Positions 17,688-27,916 of a DNA stretch of 64,000 nucleotides are shown here, in pieces. The stretch's first letter is position 1. The number at the start of each line of letters is the position of its first letter. The notes beneath the pieces are model-generated. The model made no database searches. It was given only the letters and a program-made list of their open reading frames with translations, and was not told the DNA's origin. The stretch lies in assembly GCF_026619435.1 (NCBI RefSeq), contig NZ_JAOVZQ010000001.1, positions 999,501-1,063,500 on the forward strand, written 5' to 3'. The translations under genes and the position numbers were made by a program. The DNA is from Hoeflea ulvae. Its GTDB lineage: Bacteria > Pseudomonadota > Alphaproteobacteria > Rhizobiales > Rhizobiaceae.

Positions 17688-19325
17688 CTATTCGCGCATC
17701 TTGCGGATGGTCTCCGCCAGCATCAGCGTCGAGGCGTCATGGCCTTCGCCGGCGCTCTCGCCCTTGACCACTGGCAGCAGCCCTGTCGCCAGTTCCTTGC
17801 CCAGTTCCACACCCCACTGGTCGAACGCGTTGATGCCGAAGATCTGTGCCTCGACAAACACCCGGTGCTCATAAAGTGCGATCAGCCTGCCCAGCGAATA
17901 GGGCGTGAGCTGGTCATGCACCAGCGTGATCGAAGGCCGGTTGCCCGGAAACGTCTTGTGCGGTGCAAGCCGGTCGGCCTCGGTTTCCGACACACCGCCG
18001 GCGATCAGCTGGCTGCGGGCTTCCTCGCGCGTCCGGCCGCGCATCAGCGCTTCCGATTGCGCCAGGCAATTGGCGATCAGCAATTCGTGCTGGTGCCTGA
18101 GCTGCGGCTCATGGCCATTGGCGGCAATCATGAACTCCACCGGAATGACGTCGGTGCCCTGATGCAGAAGCTGGAAAAACGCGTGCTGGCCATTGGTGCC
18201 GGGCTCGCCCCAGACCGTTGGTCCGGAAGCCGTCTCCAGCGGTTCGCCGTCAATGCCCACGGACTTGCCGTTTGATTCCATGTCGAGCTGTTGCAGATAG
18301 GCCGGAAAGCGTGACAGCCGCTGCTCATAGGGAATGATTGCCCGGCTGGGATACTGGCAGGCGAGCCGGTGCCAGACGCCGAGCACGCCCAGAAGCATAG
18401 GCAGGTTCTCGCCCAAAGGCGCGGTCTTGAAATGCTGGTCCATGGTCCGGGCGCCGGCCAGAAAGGCGGTGAAATCATCACGGCCGATGGCAAGCATCAG
18501 CGGCAGGCCGATGGCCGACCACAGCGAATAGCGGCCGCCGACCCAATCCCAGAAACCGAAAACCCGGGTCTCATCGAGACCGAATTTGGCCACCTTGTCG
18601 AGCGCCGTGGAAACCGCGGCGAAATGATGCGCTACGGCGCTTTCACCGAGCTTTTCGACAATGAACTGCCTCGCGGTGGCGGCATTGGTCATGGTCTCTA
18701 CGGTGGTGAAGGTCTTGGAGGCGACGATGACCAGCGTGGTTTCCGGGTCGAGGCCGGCCAGCGTGTCGGCGATATGGGCGCCGTCGACATTGGAGACGAA
18801 ATGCACGGGCGGTCCGTCGTGACAGGGCGAAAGCGCCAGCGTCGCCATCACCGGGCCGAGATCGGAGCCGCCGATGCCGATATTGACCACATCGGTGAAG
18901 GCCTTGCCGGTCGCGCCGCAGATCTTTCCGCTGCGAACCCCGTCGGTGAAATCCCCCATCGCGCGGAGCACCGCGTGGACCTGGGGTACGACGTTCTCGC
19001 CGTCGACCCGGATGTCCTCGTCCGCACCGGCGCGCAAGGCGGTGTGCAGCACGGCGCGGCCTTCGGTCAGGTTGATCGCCTCGCCCGCAAACATCCGGTC
19101 GCGCTGGGCTTCGACATCCGCTGCACGGGCGAGGTCGCCCAGCAATGCCAGCGTGGTGTCATCGACGGCACATTTGGAAAAATCCATCCGCAGATCATCA
19201 AGCCCGACGGTATATCTACGGGCGCGATCCGGATCGGCCGAAAAGACGGCCCGCATATCCGTGACAGCGCCGCTGTCGCGATGGGACTTGAGGTGAGACA
19301 GAGCCAGGGAAATGTTTCGCGTCAC
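17688..19325 (-). CDS. pgi: glucose-6-phosphate isomerase
   Basis: The 545-residue enzyme interconverts glucose-6-phosphate and fructose-6-phosphate. Both PGI signatures are readable: the [13 protein letters not shown] region in the middle and [19 protein letters not shown] further on. [10 protein letters not shown] and SKTFTTVET form the phosphate-binding part. I start it at the GTG at 19325, which follows GGAGGTCCTTTCT, an excellent ribosome-binding site, and gives the normal rhizobial length. The longer frame upstream is not family-like. It converges on frk and lies downstream of fadD with a hairpin between them. Confidence 0.96.
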   Translation of the reverse strand: MTRNISLALSHLKSHRDSGAVTDMRAVFSADPDRARRYTVGLDDLRMDFSKCAVDDTTLALLGDLARAADVEAQRDRMFAGEAINLTEGRAVLHTALRAGADEDIRVDGENVVPQVHAVLRAMGDFTDGVRSGKICGATGKAFTDVVNIGIGGSDLGPVMATLALSPCHDGPPVHFVSNVDGAHIADTLAGLDPETTLVIVASKTFTTVETMTNAATARQFIVEKLGESAVAHHFAAVSTALDKVAKFGLDETRVFGFWDWVGGRYSLWSAIGLPLMLAIGRDDFTAFLAGARTMDQHFKTAPLGENLPMLLGVLGVWHRLACQYPSRAIIPYEQRLSRFPAYLQQLDMESNGKSVGIDGEPLETASGPTVWGEPGTNGQHAFFQLLHQGTDVIPVEFMIAANGHEPQLRHQHELLIANCLAQSEALMRGRTREEARSQLIAGGVSETEADRLAPHKTFPGNRPSITLVHDQLTPYSLGRLIALYEHRVFVEAQIFGINAFDQWGVELGKELATGLLPVVKGESAGEGHDASTLMLAETIRKMRE

Positions 19326-19361
19326 AGAAAGGACCTCCAGTTGGATCGCCCACCTATGCGG

Positions 19362-19398
19362 CGAGGCCCGCTGAAAATCAAGTTTCCAGCGGGCCTCG
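19362..19398 (-). terminator. hairpin between fadD and pgi
   Basis: A 12-bp perfect stem (CGAGGCCCGCTG with CAGCGGGCCTCG) with a 13-nt loop follows the fadD stop. It has no U-run, so termination may be partial or Rho-assisted. Confidence 0.6.
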
Positions 19399-19457
19399 CG
19401 AGGTCTTTTCAGGTTCCCGGCGATGCGAAGGCGATGCCTCGGCAATCGCGCACCGAC

Positions 19458-21140
19458 CTAGTCGCGCAGCTCGCGGCGCAGGATCTTGCCGACATTGGTC
19501 TTCGGCAACTCGTCCTTGAACACCACGACCTTGGGCCGCTTGTAATTTGTCAGCCCGGTGGCGCAATGAGCTTTGACATCGGCTTCGGTAAGGCTTGCAT
19601 CCTTGCGCACGATGAACAGCTTCACCGCCTCGCCGGAATGTTCATCCGGCACGGCGATCGCCGCAGCCTCGAGAATGCCGGGATGCGAGACCGCGAATTC
19701 CTCGATTTCATTGGGATAGACATTGAAACCCGAGACCAGGATCATGTCCTTCTTGCGGTCGACGATCTTGGTGAAGCCGGCCTCGTCCATGATGCCCATG
19801 TCTCCGGACCGGAAATAGCCGTCGGCAGTCATGACCTTTTCGGTCTCGTCGGGGCGGTTCCAGTAGCCGGCCATCACCTGCGGGCCCTTGATGCAGATCT
19901 CGCCGACCTCTCCGAGCGTGACGGCTTTGCCGTCCTCGTCGCGGATATCGATATAGGTCGACGGAAGAGGCAGACCAATTGTGCCGGAGAACCGGTCCGC
20001 GTCAAAGCGGTTGGCAGTGGCGACCGGCGAGGTTTCGGACAAGCCGTAGCCTTCCGCAATCACGCAGCCGGTCAATTCCTGCCAGCGATCGGCAACGGGA
20101 CGCTGCACCGCCATTCCGCCGCCAAGCGTCAGCTGCAGCGATTTGAAATCGAGTTTCTGAAAATCGTCATTGTTGAGCAGCGCGTTGAACAGCGTGTTGA
20201 GGCCGGGAAACACGTTGAACTCGTATTTGCCCAGTTCCTTGACGAAGCCCGGAATGTCCCGCGGATTGGGGATCAGGATGTTGTGTGCGCCTTGCGCCAT
20301 GCCCATCAGCGCATTCACCGTCAGCGCGAAGATGTGATAGAGCGGCAAGGCGCAGACAAAGACCAGAGTGTCCGGTTTCGGCTTCTTGATGAAGGCGGCA
20401 GGCAGCCACAGGTCGTTTTGCGCTGCATTCGACAGAACGTTGGAATGCAGAAGCGTCGCGCCCTTCGACACGCCCGTGGTGCCGCCGGTATATTGCAGGA
20501 AAGCCACGTCAGTGGGTTTTGAATCGGCGGGTCTGAACTGTTTTCCCTGGCCCGCCTGCAGTGCCGCCTTGAAGCCGACATGGCCGGGAAGTGACCAGGC
20601 CGGAACCAGTTTCTTGACCTTGCGAACAACGAAATTGACCAGGTGCCCCTTCAGCCCGAGCAGATCGCCCATCGTCGCCACGCAGACATGCTTGACGCCG
20701 GTGCGCGCGATCACCTGCTGCAGGGTGATGGCGAAGTTTTCAAGGATGATGATCGCCTTGGCGCCGGAATCCTTGAGCTGGTGCTCGAGTTCGCGCGGGG
20801 TGTAGAGCGGATTGACATTGACCACCGTATAGCCGGCGCGCAGCACCGCTGCCATCGCCACCGGCATCTGCAGCACATTGGGCATCATCAAGGCAACCCG
20901 GTCGCCCTTTTCAAGCCCGAGCGATTGCAGCCAGGCGCCCAGCGATGTCGAGAGCTTTTCCATCTGCGAATAGGTGATGGTCTTGCCCATGCAGCTATAG
21001 GCTGGACGGTCGGCGAAGCGCTTGAAGGAATCCTCGATCAGCGCGGCGACCGACGCATGGGCCAGCGGCGTGATATCGGCAGGCGTGTTGGGCGGATAGG
21101 ATGGAAGCCAAATACGGTCGGCGGCAGCAGTGTTTGTCAT
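19458..21140 (-). CDS. fadD: long-chain fatty acid-CoA ligase
   Basis: The 560-residue adenylate-forming enzyme activates fatty acids to acyl-CoA for beta-oxidation. The ATP/AMP signature is YTGGTTGVSKGA in the middle. GYGLSETSPV and the SGDMGIMDEAG / DRKKDMILVSGFNVYP segments of the mobile C-domain are present. The C-terminal catalytic lysine is in KTNVGKILRRELR. Starting at MTNTAAADRIW gives normal family length; the open frame continues upstream but lacks similarity. A TGACGTAAACGTCA palindrome lies 121 bp upstream of the start and matches sites before two other loci, suggesting shared regulation with the beta-oxidation operon at 54-61 kb. Confidence 0.95.
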   Translation of the reverse strand: MTNTAAADRIWLPSYPPNTPADITPLAHASVAALIEDSFKRFADRPAYSCMGKTITYSQMEKLSTSLGAWLQSLGLEKGDRVALMMPNVLQMPVAMAAVLRAGYTVVNVNPLYTPRELEHQLKDSGAKAIIILENFAITLQQVIARTGVKHVCVATMGDLLGLKGHLVNFVVRKVKKLVPAWSLPGHVGFKAALQAGQGKQFRPADSKPTDVAFLQYTGGTTGVSKGATLLHSNVLSNAAQNDLWLPAAFIKKPKPDTLVFVCALPLYHIFALTVNALMGMAQGAHNILIPNPRDIPGFVKELGKYEFNVFPGLNTLFNALLNNDDFQKLDFKSLQLTLGGGMAVQRPVADRWQELTGCVIAEGYGLSETSPVATANRFDADRFSGTIGLPLPSTYIDIRDEDGKAVTLGEVGEICIKGPQVMAGYWNRPDETEKVMTADGYFRSGDMGIMDEAGFTKIVDRKKDMILVSGFNVYPNEIEEFAVSHPGILEAAAIAVPDEHSGEAVKLFIVRKDASLTEADVKAHCATGLTNYKRPKVVVFKDELPKTNVGKILRRELRD

Positions 21141-21260
21141 GTCTCTCACTCCCTCATCTGGTGGATGCGCGTCCTTATGGCTCGCTATAGGGCCCCCACC
21201 CTGCATCCGTCTTGACTGAAAGATTTAGAGTGGTGCTGCGTTGGTTGCAATGCCTTCCCT

Positions 21261-21274
21261 TGACGTAAACGTCA
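21261..21274. promoter_or_regulatory. palindromic operator, site B (upstream of fadD)
   Basis: TGACGTAAACGTCA has 6-bp arms with an AA centre. Read in reverse complement it begins TGACGTTTACG, identical to site A and one mismatch from site C. It lies 121 bp before the fadD start in a 299 bp gap that otherwise shows nothing recognisable. Confidence 0.6.
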
Positions 21275-21439
21275 CTATTTTGCGGAATATTCCACGGGTT
21301 GAATGCAAAACCATGCGGTTTCGAAACGATCGGCCGCCCCGGAGGCGTGTTTGCGGTCCGTTTCGCCGCCCAAATTCCCCAGGGCCGCCGTTTCCCTCCG
21401 CGGCTCACTGAGGCAAGCCCCCATGGCCAGCCTTGTGGT

Positions 21440-22327
21440 TCAGCCCTTGACCGCGTCGACGCCGTGCCCGACGATCTTTTCATCAATCTCGCCGATTGCA
21501 TCCTTGTCCTTGCCGGTATAGGGCAGCTCCTTCAGAATCGTGCGGATGATGTTGATGCGGGCGCGGCGTTTGTCATTGGCCCGCACCACCGTCCAGGGTG
21601 CATGGTCGGAATGGGTCTCGCGCAGCATGAGGTCGCGCATTTCGGTGTAATCTTCCCACTTGTTCAGGCTGGCAATGTCCATAGGCGACAGCTTCCACGC
21701 CTTGAGCCTGTTGTGGCGGCGGTCGTGGAACCGCTTGAGCTGCATTTCGCGTCCGATATTGAGCCAGAACTTGAACAGGTGGATGCCGGCCTTCACCGGC
21801 ATGCGTTCGAAATGCGGGGTTTCCTCGAGAAAATGCGCGTGTTCCGCGGGCGTGCAGAACCCCATCACCGGTTCAACGCCGGCCCGATTGTACCAGGAGC
21901 GGTCGAACATCACGAATTCGCCGGAGGTGGGGAAGTGGTCGACATAGCGCTGGTAATACCATTGCCCGCGCTCGGTCTCGGTCGGCTTGGGCAGCGCCAC
22001 GATGCGCGCCGAGCGCGGATTCATATAGGCCCGTGTCGCCCCGATCGATCCGCCCTTGCCGGCGGCATCCCGGCCCTCGAACACCGAGATCACCCGGTTG
22101 CCGGTCTCGCCGAGCCAGGTCTGCACCTTGACCAGCTCGACCTGCAGCGCTTCCAGCGTGTCCTCATAGTCGTGCCGTTTCAGCTTCTTGTCATAGGGAT
22201 AATTGTCCGAGGAGAACGCGTTGTCCTCGACCCAGTCGGGAAGCTTCGGATCGTCGATGTCGAAAACCCGCGTCTTGCCGTCAATCTCAAGCTCGACAGC
22301 CCGGCTGGTTTTATCGGTGCCCATCAT
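21440..22327 (-). CDS. ppk2: polyphosphate kinase 2
   Basis: The 295-residue PPK2 protein transfers phosphate between polyphosphate and nucleoside diphosphates. Walker A is [11 protein letters not shown] near residues 82-92. The Walker B and lid region reads [30 protein letters not shown] and [15 protein letters not shown] are conserved. It has a single PPK2 domain and resembles the class I enzymes that phosphorylate ADP or GDP; the direction in vivo cannot be told. It stands upstream of fadD in the same direction, separated by about 300 bp, so a separate transcript is likely. No Pho box was seen in front of it. Confidence 0.93.
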   Translation of the reverse strand: MMGTDKTSRAVELEIDGKTRVFDIDDPKLPDWVEDNAFSSDNYPYDKKLKRHDYEDTLEALQVELVKVQTWLGETGNRVISVFEGRDAAGKGGSIGATRAYMNPRSARIVALPKPTETERGQWYYQRYVDHFPTSGEFVMFDRSWYNRAGVEPVMGFCTPAEHAHFLEETPHFERMPVKAGIHLFKFWLNIGREMQLKRFHDRRHNRLKAWKLSPMDIASLNKWEDYTEMRDLMLRETHSDHAPWTVVRANDKRRARINIIRTILKELPYTGKDKDAIGEIDEKIVGHGVDAVKG

Positions 22328-22382
22328 CTGTTCCTCTGGATATTGTCGTCATGCACATAACGCGCGGAGTGGCGAAAATCGG

Positions 22383-23780
22383 TCAACCCGGATGGGTCAT
22401 GTCTTCAGGACGGACAATACGGTCGTAATCCTCGGCTGTCACGAGGCCGGTCTTGAGAGCCTCTTCCCGCAGGGTGGTTCCGTTGGTGTGGGCCGATTTG
22501 GCGATCTTGGCCGCATTGTCATAGCCGATGGTCGGCGCCAGCGCGGTAACAAGCATCAGCGACCGGTCGAGCGCCGCCTTGATGTTGTCCTCGCGGGCTT
22601 CGATGCCGGTGACGCAATTGTCGGTGAAGGAGACCGAGGCGTCCGCCAGCAATTGCACCGATTGCAGGAAATTATAGGCCATCACCGGATTGTAGACATT
22701 GAGCTCGAAATGGCCCTGGCTGCCGGCGAAGGTCAGCGCCGCATTGTTGCCGAACACCTGCACGCAGACCTGCGTCATTGCCTCGCACTGGGTCGGATTG
22801 ACCTTGCCCGGCATGATCGAGGAGCCGGGCTCGTTTTCCGGCAGCGACAATTCACCCAGTCCCGACCGGGGGCCTGATCCCAGAAAGCGGATGTCGTTGG
22901 CAATCTTGAACAAGGCTGCGGCTGCCGCATTGATTGCGCCATGCGAAAACACCATCGCATCATGCGCCGCCAGCGCCTCGAACTTGTTGGGTGCGGTCAC
23001 GAACGGGAGGCCGGTGATGCTGGCAATGCGCTCGGCCACCTTTTCGGCAAAGCCGACCGGCGCATTCAGCCCGGTGCCGACCGCGGTGCCGCCCTGGGCC
23101 AGTTCCTGCAGGCCGGGCAGTGTCGTCTCGATGCGCCTGATCGAGGACGTCACCTGCGCGGCATAGCCGCCGAATTCCTGACCCAGTGTCAGCGGCGTCG
23201 CATCCTGCGTATGGGTCCGGCCGATCTTGATGATCCCGGAGAATGATTTTGCCTTTGCCTCGAGCGCCGTGTGCAGGTGCTTGAGGGCCGGCAGCAGCAC
23301 GTGAACGATCTGCTCGGCGCAGGCGATGTGCATCGCTGTCGGATAGGTGTCGTTGGAGGACTGGCTCATATTGACGTGGTCATTGGGGTGGACCGGCTTC
23401 TTCGAGCCCATCTCGCCGCCCATCATCTCGATGGCGCGGTTGGAGATCACCTCATTGGCATTCATGTTCGACTGGGTGCCCGACCCGGTCTGCCAGACCA
23501 CCAGCGGGAAATGCGCGTCGAGCTTGCCGTCGATCACCTCCTGGGCGGCGCCGACTATTGCCGCGCCGAGCTTCGGATCCAGCCGTTCGAGATCCATGTT
23601 GGCTTCCGCCGCGGCGCGCTTGACGATGCCGAGCGCCCGCACGATCGACAGCGGCTGCTTCTCCCAGCCGATCTTGAAATTGCCAAGCGAGCGTTGCGCC
23701 TGAGCGCCCCAATATTTGTCGGATGACACTTCGATCGGGCCAAAGCTGTCGGTTTCTGTGCGCGTGTTGGACATCATCAT
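22383..23780 (-). CDS. fumC: class II fumarate hydratase
   Basis: The 465-residue iron-independent fumarase hydrates fumarate to L-malate in the citric acid cycle. The family signature [15 protein letters not shown] is present. [28 protein letters not shown] and [16 protein letters not shown] complete the active site. Three Met codons begin the frame; any of the first three could start. It is divergent from phoR and separated from ppk2 by 55 bp. Aspartase and argininosuccinate lyase share the superfamily, but the sequence is clearly fumarase-like. Confidence 0.96.
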   Translation of the reverse strand: MMMSNTRTETDSFGPIEVSSDKYWGAQAQRSLGNFKIGWEKQPLSIVRALGIVKRAAAEANMDLERLDPKLGAAIVGAAQEVIDGKLDAHFPLVVWQTGSGTQSNMNANEVISNRAIEMMGGEMGSKKPVHPNDHVNMSQSSNDTYPTAMHIACAEQIVHVLLPALKHLHTALEAKAKSFSGIIKIGRTHTQDATPLTLGQEFGGYAAQVTSSIRRIETTLPGLQELAQGGTAVGTGLNAPVGFAEKVAERIASITGLPFVTAPNKFEALAAHDAMVFSHGAINAAAAALFKIANDIRFLGSGPRSGLGELSLPENEPGSSIMPGKVNPTQCEAMTQVCVQVFGNNAALTFAGSQGHFELNVYNPVMAYNFLQSVQLLADASVSFTDNCVTGIEAREDNIKAALDRSLMLVTALAPTIGYDNAAKIAKSAHTNGTTLREEALKTGLVTAEDYDRIVRPEDMTHPG

Positions 23781-23909
23781 TACCCTGGTTTGGTCAATCT
23801 TGGGCGCAAGCCCTCATGCATGAAAGGCCACATCGTCATTGTGATTTCAAGCAGTGCAGGTAAACAAGTGGACGAATCGGCCATTTTGAACTGCGGGAGC
23901 CCATGGCAC

Positions 23910-25214
23910 ATGGTTGACACCAGGCGGGACGCGACGAACGAAACTGGGACGGCCACCAGGCTGAGCGCCCGGGTCAGGGAGCTTGGGCGGCCTCTGGCCG
24001 TCGGGTCGGTGATCGCGGTTGCCGCGGTTCCCGCCGGACTGGAGCCCTGGCAGGCGATTATCGGCTATGGCGTCTTCGCCGCCGGCCTTCTGGTCTGGCC
24101 CACGGGCAGGGCGGCAAGGCAGTTGCAGGCTGCCGGCCAGGCCAAGACTGCTTCATTGACCGATTTTGCCGTGGTCGAAGCGCTGGATCTGCCGACCATC
24201 GTCTTTGATGCCGACACACAGGTTGTGCGCCAGAACGCCGCCGCCCGCACGCTTGTCGGCGCCTATCCCGACCGCGCATCGCTGTCGGCGCGCATCCGCT
24301 CGCCGGCGATCCTCGATCTGGTTGCCCGGGTGGTGAACCGCAGGGTGCCCGAAAGCGTCGAACACGCCGAGCGGGTGCCGTCCGAACGCTGGCATGAAGT
24401 CAGGGTCGCCCCTGTTGCCGGTGATCGGGATAGCGGCGGCGGGCTTTTCGTGCTGACCTTTCGCGACCTCACCGAAGCCCGGCGGATGGATCGGATGCGG
24501 ACCGATTTTGTCGCCAATGCCAGTCATGAACTCAGAACGCCGCTCGCCTCGCTGATGGGGTTCATCGAGACCATGCAGGGTCCGGCACGCGATGACGAAG
24601 CCGCGCGGATCCGTTTCTTCGCGATCATGCTGGATCAGGCGCAGCGCATGGCCCGCCTGATCGATGATCTGCTGTCGCTGTCACGGCTGGAGATGCGCGC
24701 CCATGTGGCGCCCGAAGGCCAGGTCGATCTCGGCCGCACCGTCACCCATGTGGTCGACAGCCTGCGGCCGATGGCAAACGAGCTCGGCGTCGAGATCGAA
24801 CTGAGCTTGCCGGATCATACCGTGATGATCAGCGGCGACGTGGACGAACTGATCCAGGTGTTTTCCAACCTGGTCGAGAATGCCTGCAAATACGGCCAGA
24901 CCGGCAAGCGCGTCGAGGTGACTGTCACCGACATGGACAAGGAAGGCCCGCAGGTCACCATTCAGGATTTCGGCCCGGGAATAGCCAAGGAACATGTGCC
25001 CCGTCTCACCGAGCGGTTCTACCGGGTCGATGTCGAGACCAGCAGGACCAAGAAGGGCACCGGCCTGGGCCTGGCGATCGTCAAGCATATTCTCACACGG
25101 CACCGCGCCCGGCTCATCATCCGCTCCACACCGGGCGAAGGATCGACCTTCTGTGTCAAATTCAACCCGGCCGACCAGGGGGAAGCGGTCGCATCCAAGG
25201 AAATATACAAGTAA
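23910..25214 (+). CDS. phoR: phosphate regulon sensor histidine kinase
   Basis: About 434 residues. PhoR senses phosphate status through the Pst complex and PhoU and phosphorylates PhoB. Two hydrophobic segments lie at residues of about 24-60, followed by a PAS-like domain (about 90-190). The HisKA box ASHELRTPL carries the phospho-accepting His near residue 206. The HATPase part has NLVENACKYG (N box), DFGPGIAKEH (G1) and KGTGLGLAIVKHI (G2). The ATG at 23910 has GGGAG upstream; the frame is open for another 40 codons without similarity. It precedes pst genes with a Pho box between. Confidence 0.93.
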   Translation: MVDTRRDATNETGTATRLSARVRELGRPLAVGSVIAVAAVPAGLEPWQAIIGYGVFAAGLLVWPTGRAARQLQAAGQAKTASLTDFAVVEALDLPTIVFDADTQVVRQNAAARTLVGAYPDRASLSARIRSPAILDLVARVVNRRVPESVEHAERVPSERWHEVRVAPVAGDRDSGGGLFVLTFRDLTEARRMDRMRTDFVANASHELRTPLASLMGFIETMQGPARDDEAARIRFFAIMLDQAQRMARLIDDLLSLSRLEMRAHVAPEGQVDLGRTVTHVVDSLRPMANELGVEIELSLPDHTVMISGDVDELIQVFSNLVENACKYGQTGKRVEVTVTDMDKEGPQVTIQDFGPGIAKEHVPRLTERFYRVDVETSRTKKGTGLGLAIVKHILTRHRARLIIRSTPGEGSTFCVKFNPADQGEAVASKEIYK

Positions 25215-25230
25215 AATCAAGCAGGTAGAT

Positions 25231-25263
25231 TGTCATAAAACGGTGATGCAAGTGTCATAAAAC
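25231..25263 (+). promoter_or_regulatory. Pho box upstream of pstS
   Basis: Two perfect copies of TGTCATAAAACGG start 22 bp apart (25231 and 25253), with the degenerate unit GGTGATGCAAG between them. This gives an 11-bp-periodic array of at least three PhoB half-sites. The known Pho box consensus is CTGTCAT repeated every 11 bp. It lies about 100 bp before pstS, so PhoB-P should activate pstSCAB-phoU-phoB. Confidence 0.85.
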
Positions 25264-25359
25264 GGAATCCCGGAGGGCCTAGAAAGGGCCAGCCTTAGAT
25301 GGCTGACAAACGGCTCCAGCAAAGAGCCTCGCCACTTTTACCCACGACGGGAGATTCTT

Positions 25360-26388
25360 ATGAACGCACTCAAATTCGCCGCTGCCGCACTTGTAGCCTC
25401 CACGGCTTTCGCCGGCGCCGCTGTCGCCCGCGACCAGATCCAGATCGCCGGTTCCTCCACTGTCCTGCCTTACGCTTCGATCGTTGCCGAAGCCTTCGGT
25501 GAAAATTTCAGCTTCCCGACACCGGTTGTCGAATCCGGCGGTTCGGGCGCAGGCCGCAAGAAGCTCTGCGAAGGCGTTGGCGAAAACACCATCGACATTG
25601 CCAATTCGTCTTCGCGCATCAAGCAGTCCGATATCGATCTCTGCGCCTCCAACGGTGTGACCGATATCCAGGAAGTCCGCATCGGTTATGACGGCATCGT
25701 CTTCGCCTCCGACATCAACGGCGCCGGCTTCGCTTTCACTCCGGCCGATTGGTACAACGCTCTCGCCGCCAAGGTGATGAAGGACGGCGCACTGGTCGAC
25801 AACACCGCCAAGACATGGGCTGACGTCAATCCCGACCTGCCGGCCCAGGACATCCTTGCCTTCATCCCGGGCACCAAGCACGGCACCCGCGAAGTCTTCG
25901 ACGTCAAGGTTCTCGAAGCCGGCTGCGAAGCAACCGGTGCCGAAGAAGCCTTCAAGGCCGCAGGCGACGAAAAGGCCAAGGGCTGCACCGCGCTGCGCAC
26001 CGACGGCGCATCGGTCGATATCGATGGCGACTACACCGAAACCCTGTCGCGCATCGACGCCAACAAGAACGCCATCGGTGTGTTCGGTCTGTCGTTTTAT
26101 GAAAACAACACCGACAAGCTTCAGGTTGCCACCATGTCGGGCGTCAACCCTTCGACCGAAACCATTGCCTCGGGCGAGTATCCGGTTTCACGGCCGCTCT
26201 ATTTCTACGTCAAGAACGCGCATCTCGACGTGATCCCCGGCCTGCAGGAATATATCGAATTCTTCCTGTCTGACGAGATTGCCGGTCCCGACGGCCCGCT
26301 GGCTGCCTATGGACTGGTCTCCGATCCTGAACTGGCCAAGACCCAGGAAATGATCCAGAATCGCACCCCGATGGCTGCGCTCAACTGA
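25360..26388 (+). CDS. pstS: phosphate ABC transporter, periplasmic phosphate-binding protein
   Basis: The 342-residue protein starts with a Sec signal peptide (MNALKFAAAALVASTAFAGAAVA, cleaved near residue 23). The mature part begins with a phosphate-binding loop IAGSSTVLPYA, and VVESGGSGAGRKKLCEG provides the second ligand loop. The domain is that of substrate-binding family PstS-like proteins of alphaproteobacteria, which are longer than some others. It delivers phosphate to PstCA. A strong hairpin separates it from pstC, which would allow more PstS than membrane subunits to be made. Confidence 0.95.
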   Translation: MNALKFAAAALVASTAFAGAAVARDQIQIAGSSTVLPYASIVAEAFGENFSFPTPVVESGGSGAGRKKLCEGVGENTIDIANSSSRIKQSDIDLCASNGVTDIQEVRIGYDGIVFASDINGAGFAFTPADWYNALAAKVMKDGALVDNTAKTWADVNPDLPAQDILAFIPGTKHGTREVFDVKVLEAGCEATGAEEAFKAAGDEKAKGCTALRTDGASVDIDGDYTETLSRIDANKNAIGVFGLSFYENNTDKLQVATMSGVNPSTETIASGEYPVSRPLYFYVKNAHLDVIPGLQEYIEFFLSDEIAGPDGPLAAYGLVSDPELAKTQEMIQNRTPMAALN

Positions 26389-26402
26389 TCCCTATGACGC
26401 CT

Positions 26403-26432
26403 AAAGGGGCGGCGCGTCCAGCGCCGCCCTTT
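26403..26432 (+). terminator. intercistronic hairpin between pstS and pstC
   Basis: AAAGGGGCGGCGC pairs with GCGCCGCCCTTT around a 5-nt loop, with one bulged G. It lies 14 bp after the pstS stop. Such hairpins commonly attenuate read-through or protect the 3' end of the binding-protein mRNA (inference). Confidence 0.65.
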
Positions 26433-26455
26433 CCTCGCAAACAGGGCAGCCTGAC

Positions 26456-27916
26456 ATGACATCCAGTGTTCTCGTTCTCATCGTGCTCGGATTGGCGATC
26501 ATCGCCTATTTTGCCGGCCGGCAGCGCGCGCTGAGCCTGGCCAAACGCGATGGCGCGAAGCTCCATTCGCTGCCCGTCTATTACGGCCAGTCTGTCGCCC
26601 TGTTTCTGGCCGTGCCCGCGCTTTTCCTGCTCGGCGCATGGTTGTTCTTGCAGCCGGTTCTCATCGAAAGCAGCATCAGCGGCAAGATTCCCGACAGCGC
26701 CATCCCCGATGGCGGCGCCAAGAGCCTGGTCATGGTCGATGTGCGCCGCATCGCCGGCGGCCTGAGCGATCTCGTGACCCAGGGCGAATTGTCGGAAGAC
26801 GATCTCACTTTGATGCGCGCCGATGCCACCGATATTCGCGCACGTCTCGCCACCGTCGGCGTGGCGCTGGGCTCCGATGTCTCGCCGGCCGTCTTTGAAG
26901 TGGCCAAGGAGTATCGCGACATCGAGCTCACCGCCGATTTGGTGCGCAACACTGCGGTTCTGGTCGTGGCGCTCGGCTTTGGCTACTGGGCCTGGGCCCG
27001 GATCCAGCCGAAATTGCGGGCACGCAATATCAGCGAGACCTTCGTCAAGGCGCTGCTGATGGGCTCATCGCTGGTCGCCATCCTGACCACGGTCGGCATC
27101 GTTGGCTCGCTGCTGTTTGAATCCATCTCGTTTTTCAAAATGTATCCGGCCGAGGATTTCTTCTTGTCGACGACCTGGAACCCGCAGTTCCGCGGCGGGT
27201 CAGACCTTGGCTTCCTGCCGCTGCTCTGGGGCACGCTCTATGTCTCGTTTATCGCCCTGGTGTTTGCTGTTCCGATCGGCCTGATGATCGCGATCTACCT
27301 GGCCGAATATGCCGGCCCTTCGCTGCGCAGTTTCGCCAAGCCCGCCATCGAGGTGCTGGCCGGGATCCCCACCATCGTGTACGGCCTGTTTGCGCTGATC
27401 ACGGTGGGACCGTTCCTGCGTGACTGGATATCCCAGCCGCTGGGCCTGGGGACCTCGTCCTCGTCGGTGATGACGGCCGGTCTGGTGATGGGCATCATGC
27501 TGATTCCGTTCATCTCGTCGCTATCGGACGACATCATCAACGCCGTGCCGCAGGCGATGCGCGACGGCTCCTACGGTCTGGGCGCGACAAAGTCGGAAAC
27601 CATCAAGCAGGTGATCCTGCCCGCGGCACTTCCGGGAATTGTCGGCGCCTTCCTTCTCGCTGCCAGCCGTGCCATCGGTGAAACCATGATCGTCGTCATG
27701 GGGGCAGGCGCCTCGGCCCGCCTCGATCTCAATCCCTTCGAGGCCATGACCACGATCACCGTCAAGATCGTCAGCCAGCTCACCGGCGATACCGAATTTG
27801 CAAGCCCGGAAACGCTGGTCGCCTTTGCGCTCGGCCTGACCCTGTTTGTCTTCACCCTCTGCCTGAACATTCTGGCGCTGTACATCGTGCGCACATACCG
27901 GGAGCAGTACGAATGA
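26456..27916 (+). CDS. pstC: phosphate ABC transporter permease
   Basis: The 486-residue inner-membrane protein has a long N-terminal region with two to three helices and a periplasmic loop (residues 1-190), as in many alphaproteobacterial PstC proteins. A binding-protein-dependent permease domain follows. The EAA loop reads YGLGATKSETIKQVILPAALPGI, shown here in part: the EAA-like Gly is in GLGATKSE. LAGIPTIVYGLFAL is also typical. It pairs with PstA to form the channel. The gene overlaps pstA by four bases (ATGA), indicating coupling. Confidence 0.93.
   Translation: MTSSVLVLIVLGLAIIAYFAGRQRALSLAKRDGAKLHSLPVYYGQSVALFLAVPALFLLGAWLFLQPVLIESSISGKIPDSAIPDGGAKSLVMVDVRRIAGGLSDLVTQGELSEDDLTLMRADATDIRARLATVGVALGSDVSPAVFEVAKEYRDIELTADLVRNTAVLVVALGFGYWAWARIQPKLRARNISETFVKALLMGSSLVAILTTVGIVGSLLFESISFFKMYPAEDFFLSTTWNPQFRGGSDLGFLPLLWGTLYVSFIALVFAVPIGLMIAIYLAEYAGPSLRSFAKPAIEVLAGIPTIVYGLFALITVGPFLRDWISQPLGLGTSSSSVMTAGLVMGIMLIPFISSLSDDIINAVPQAMRDGSYGLGATKSETIKQVILPAALPGIVGAFLLAASRAIGETMIVVMGAGASARLDLNPFEAMTTITVKIVSQLTGDTEFASPETLVAFALGLTLFVFTLCLNILALYIVRTYREQYE

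Noticed and set aside
18369..20522. 717-codon open frame on the + strand opposite pgi and fadD
   Set aside because: The minus strand carries clear pgi and fadD; the + frame is His/Gly/Arg-rich, spans the gap between them and has no recognisable motif. It is a by-product of high-GC codon bias.
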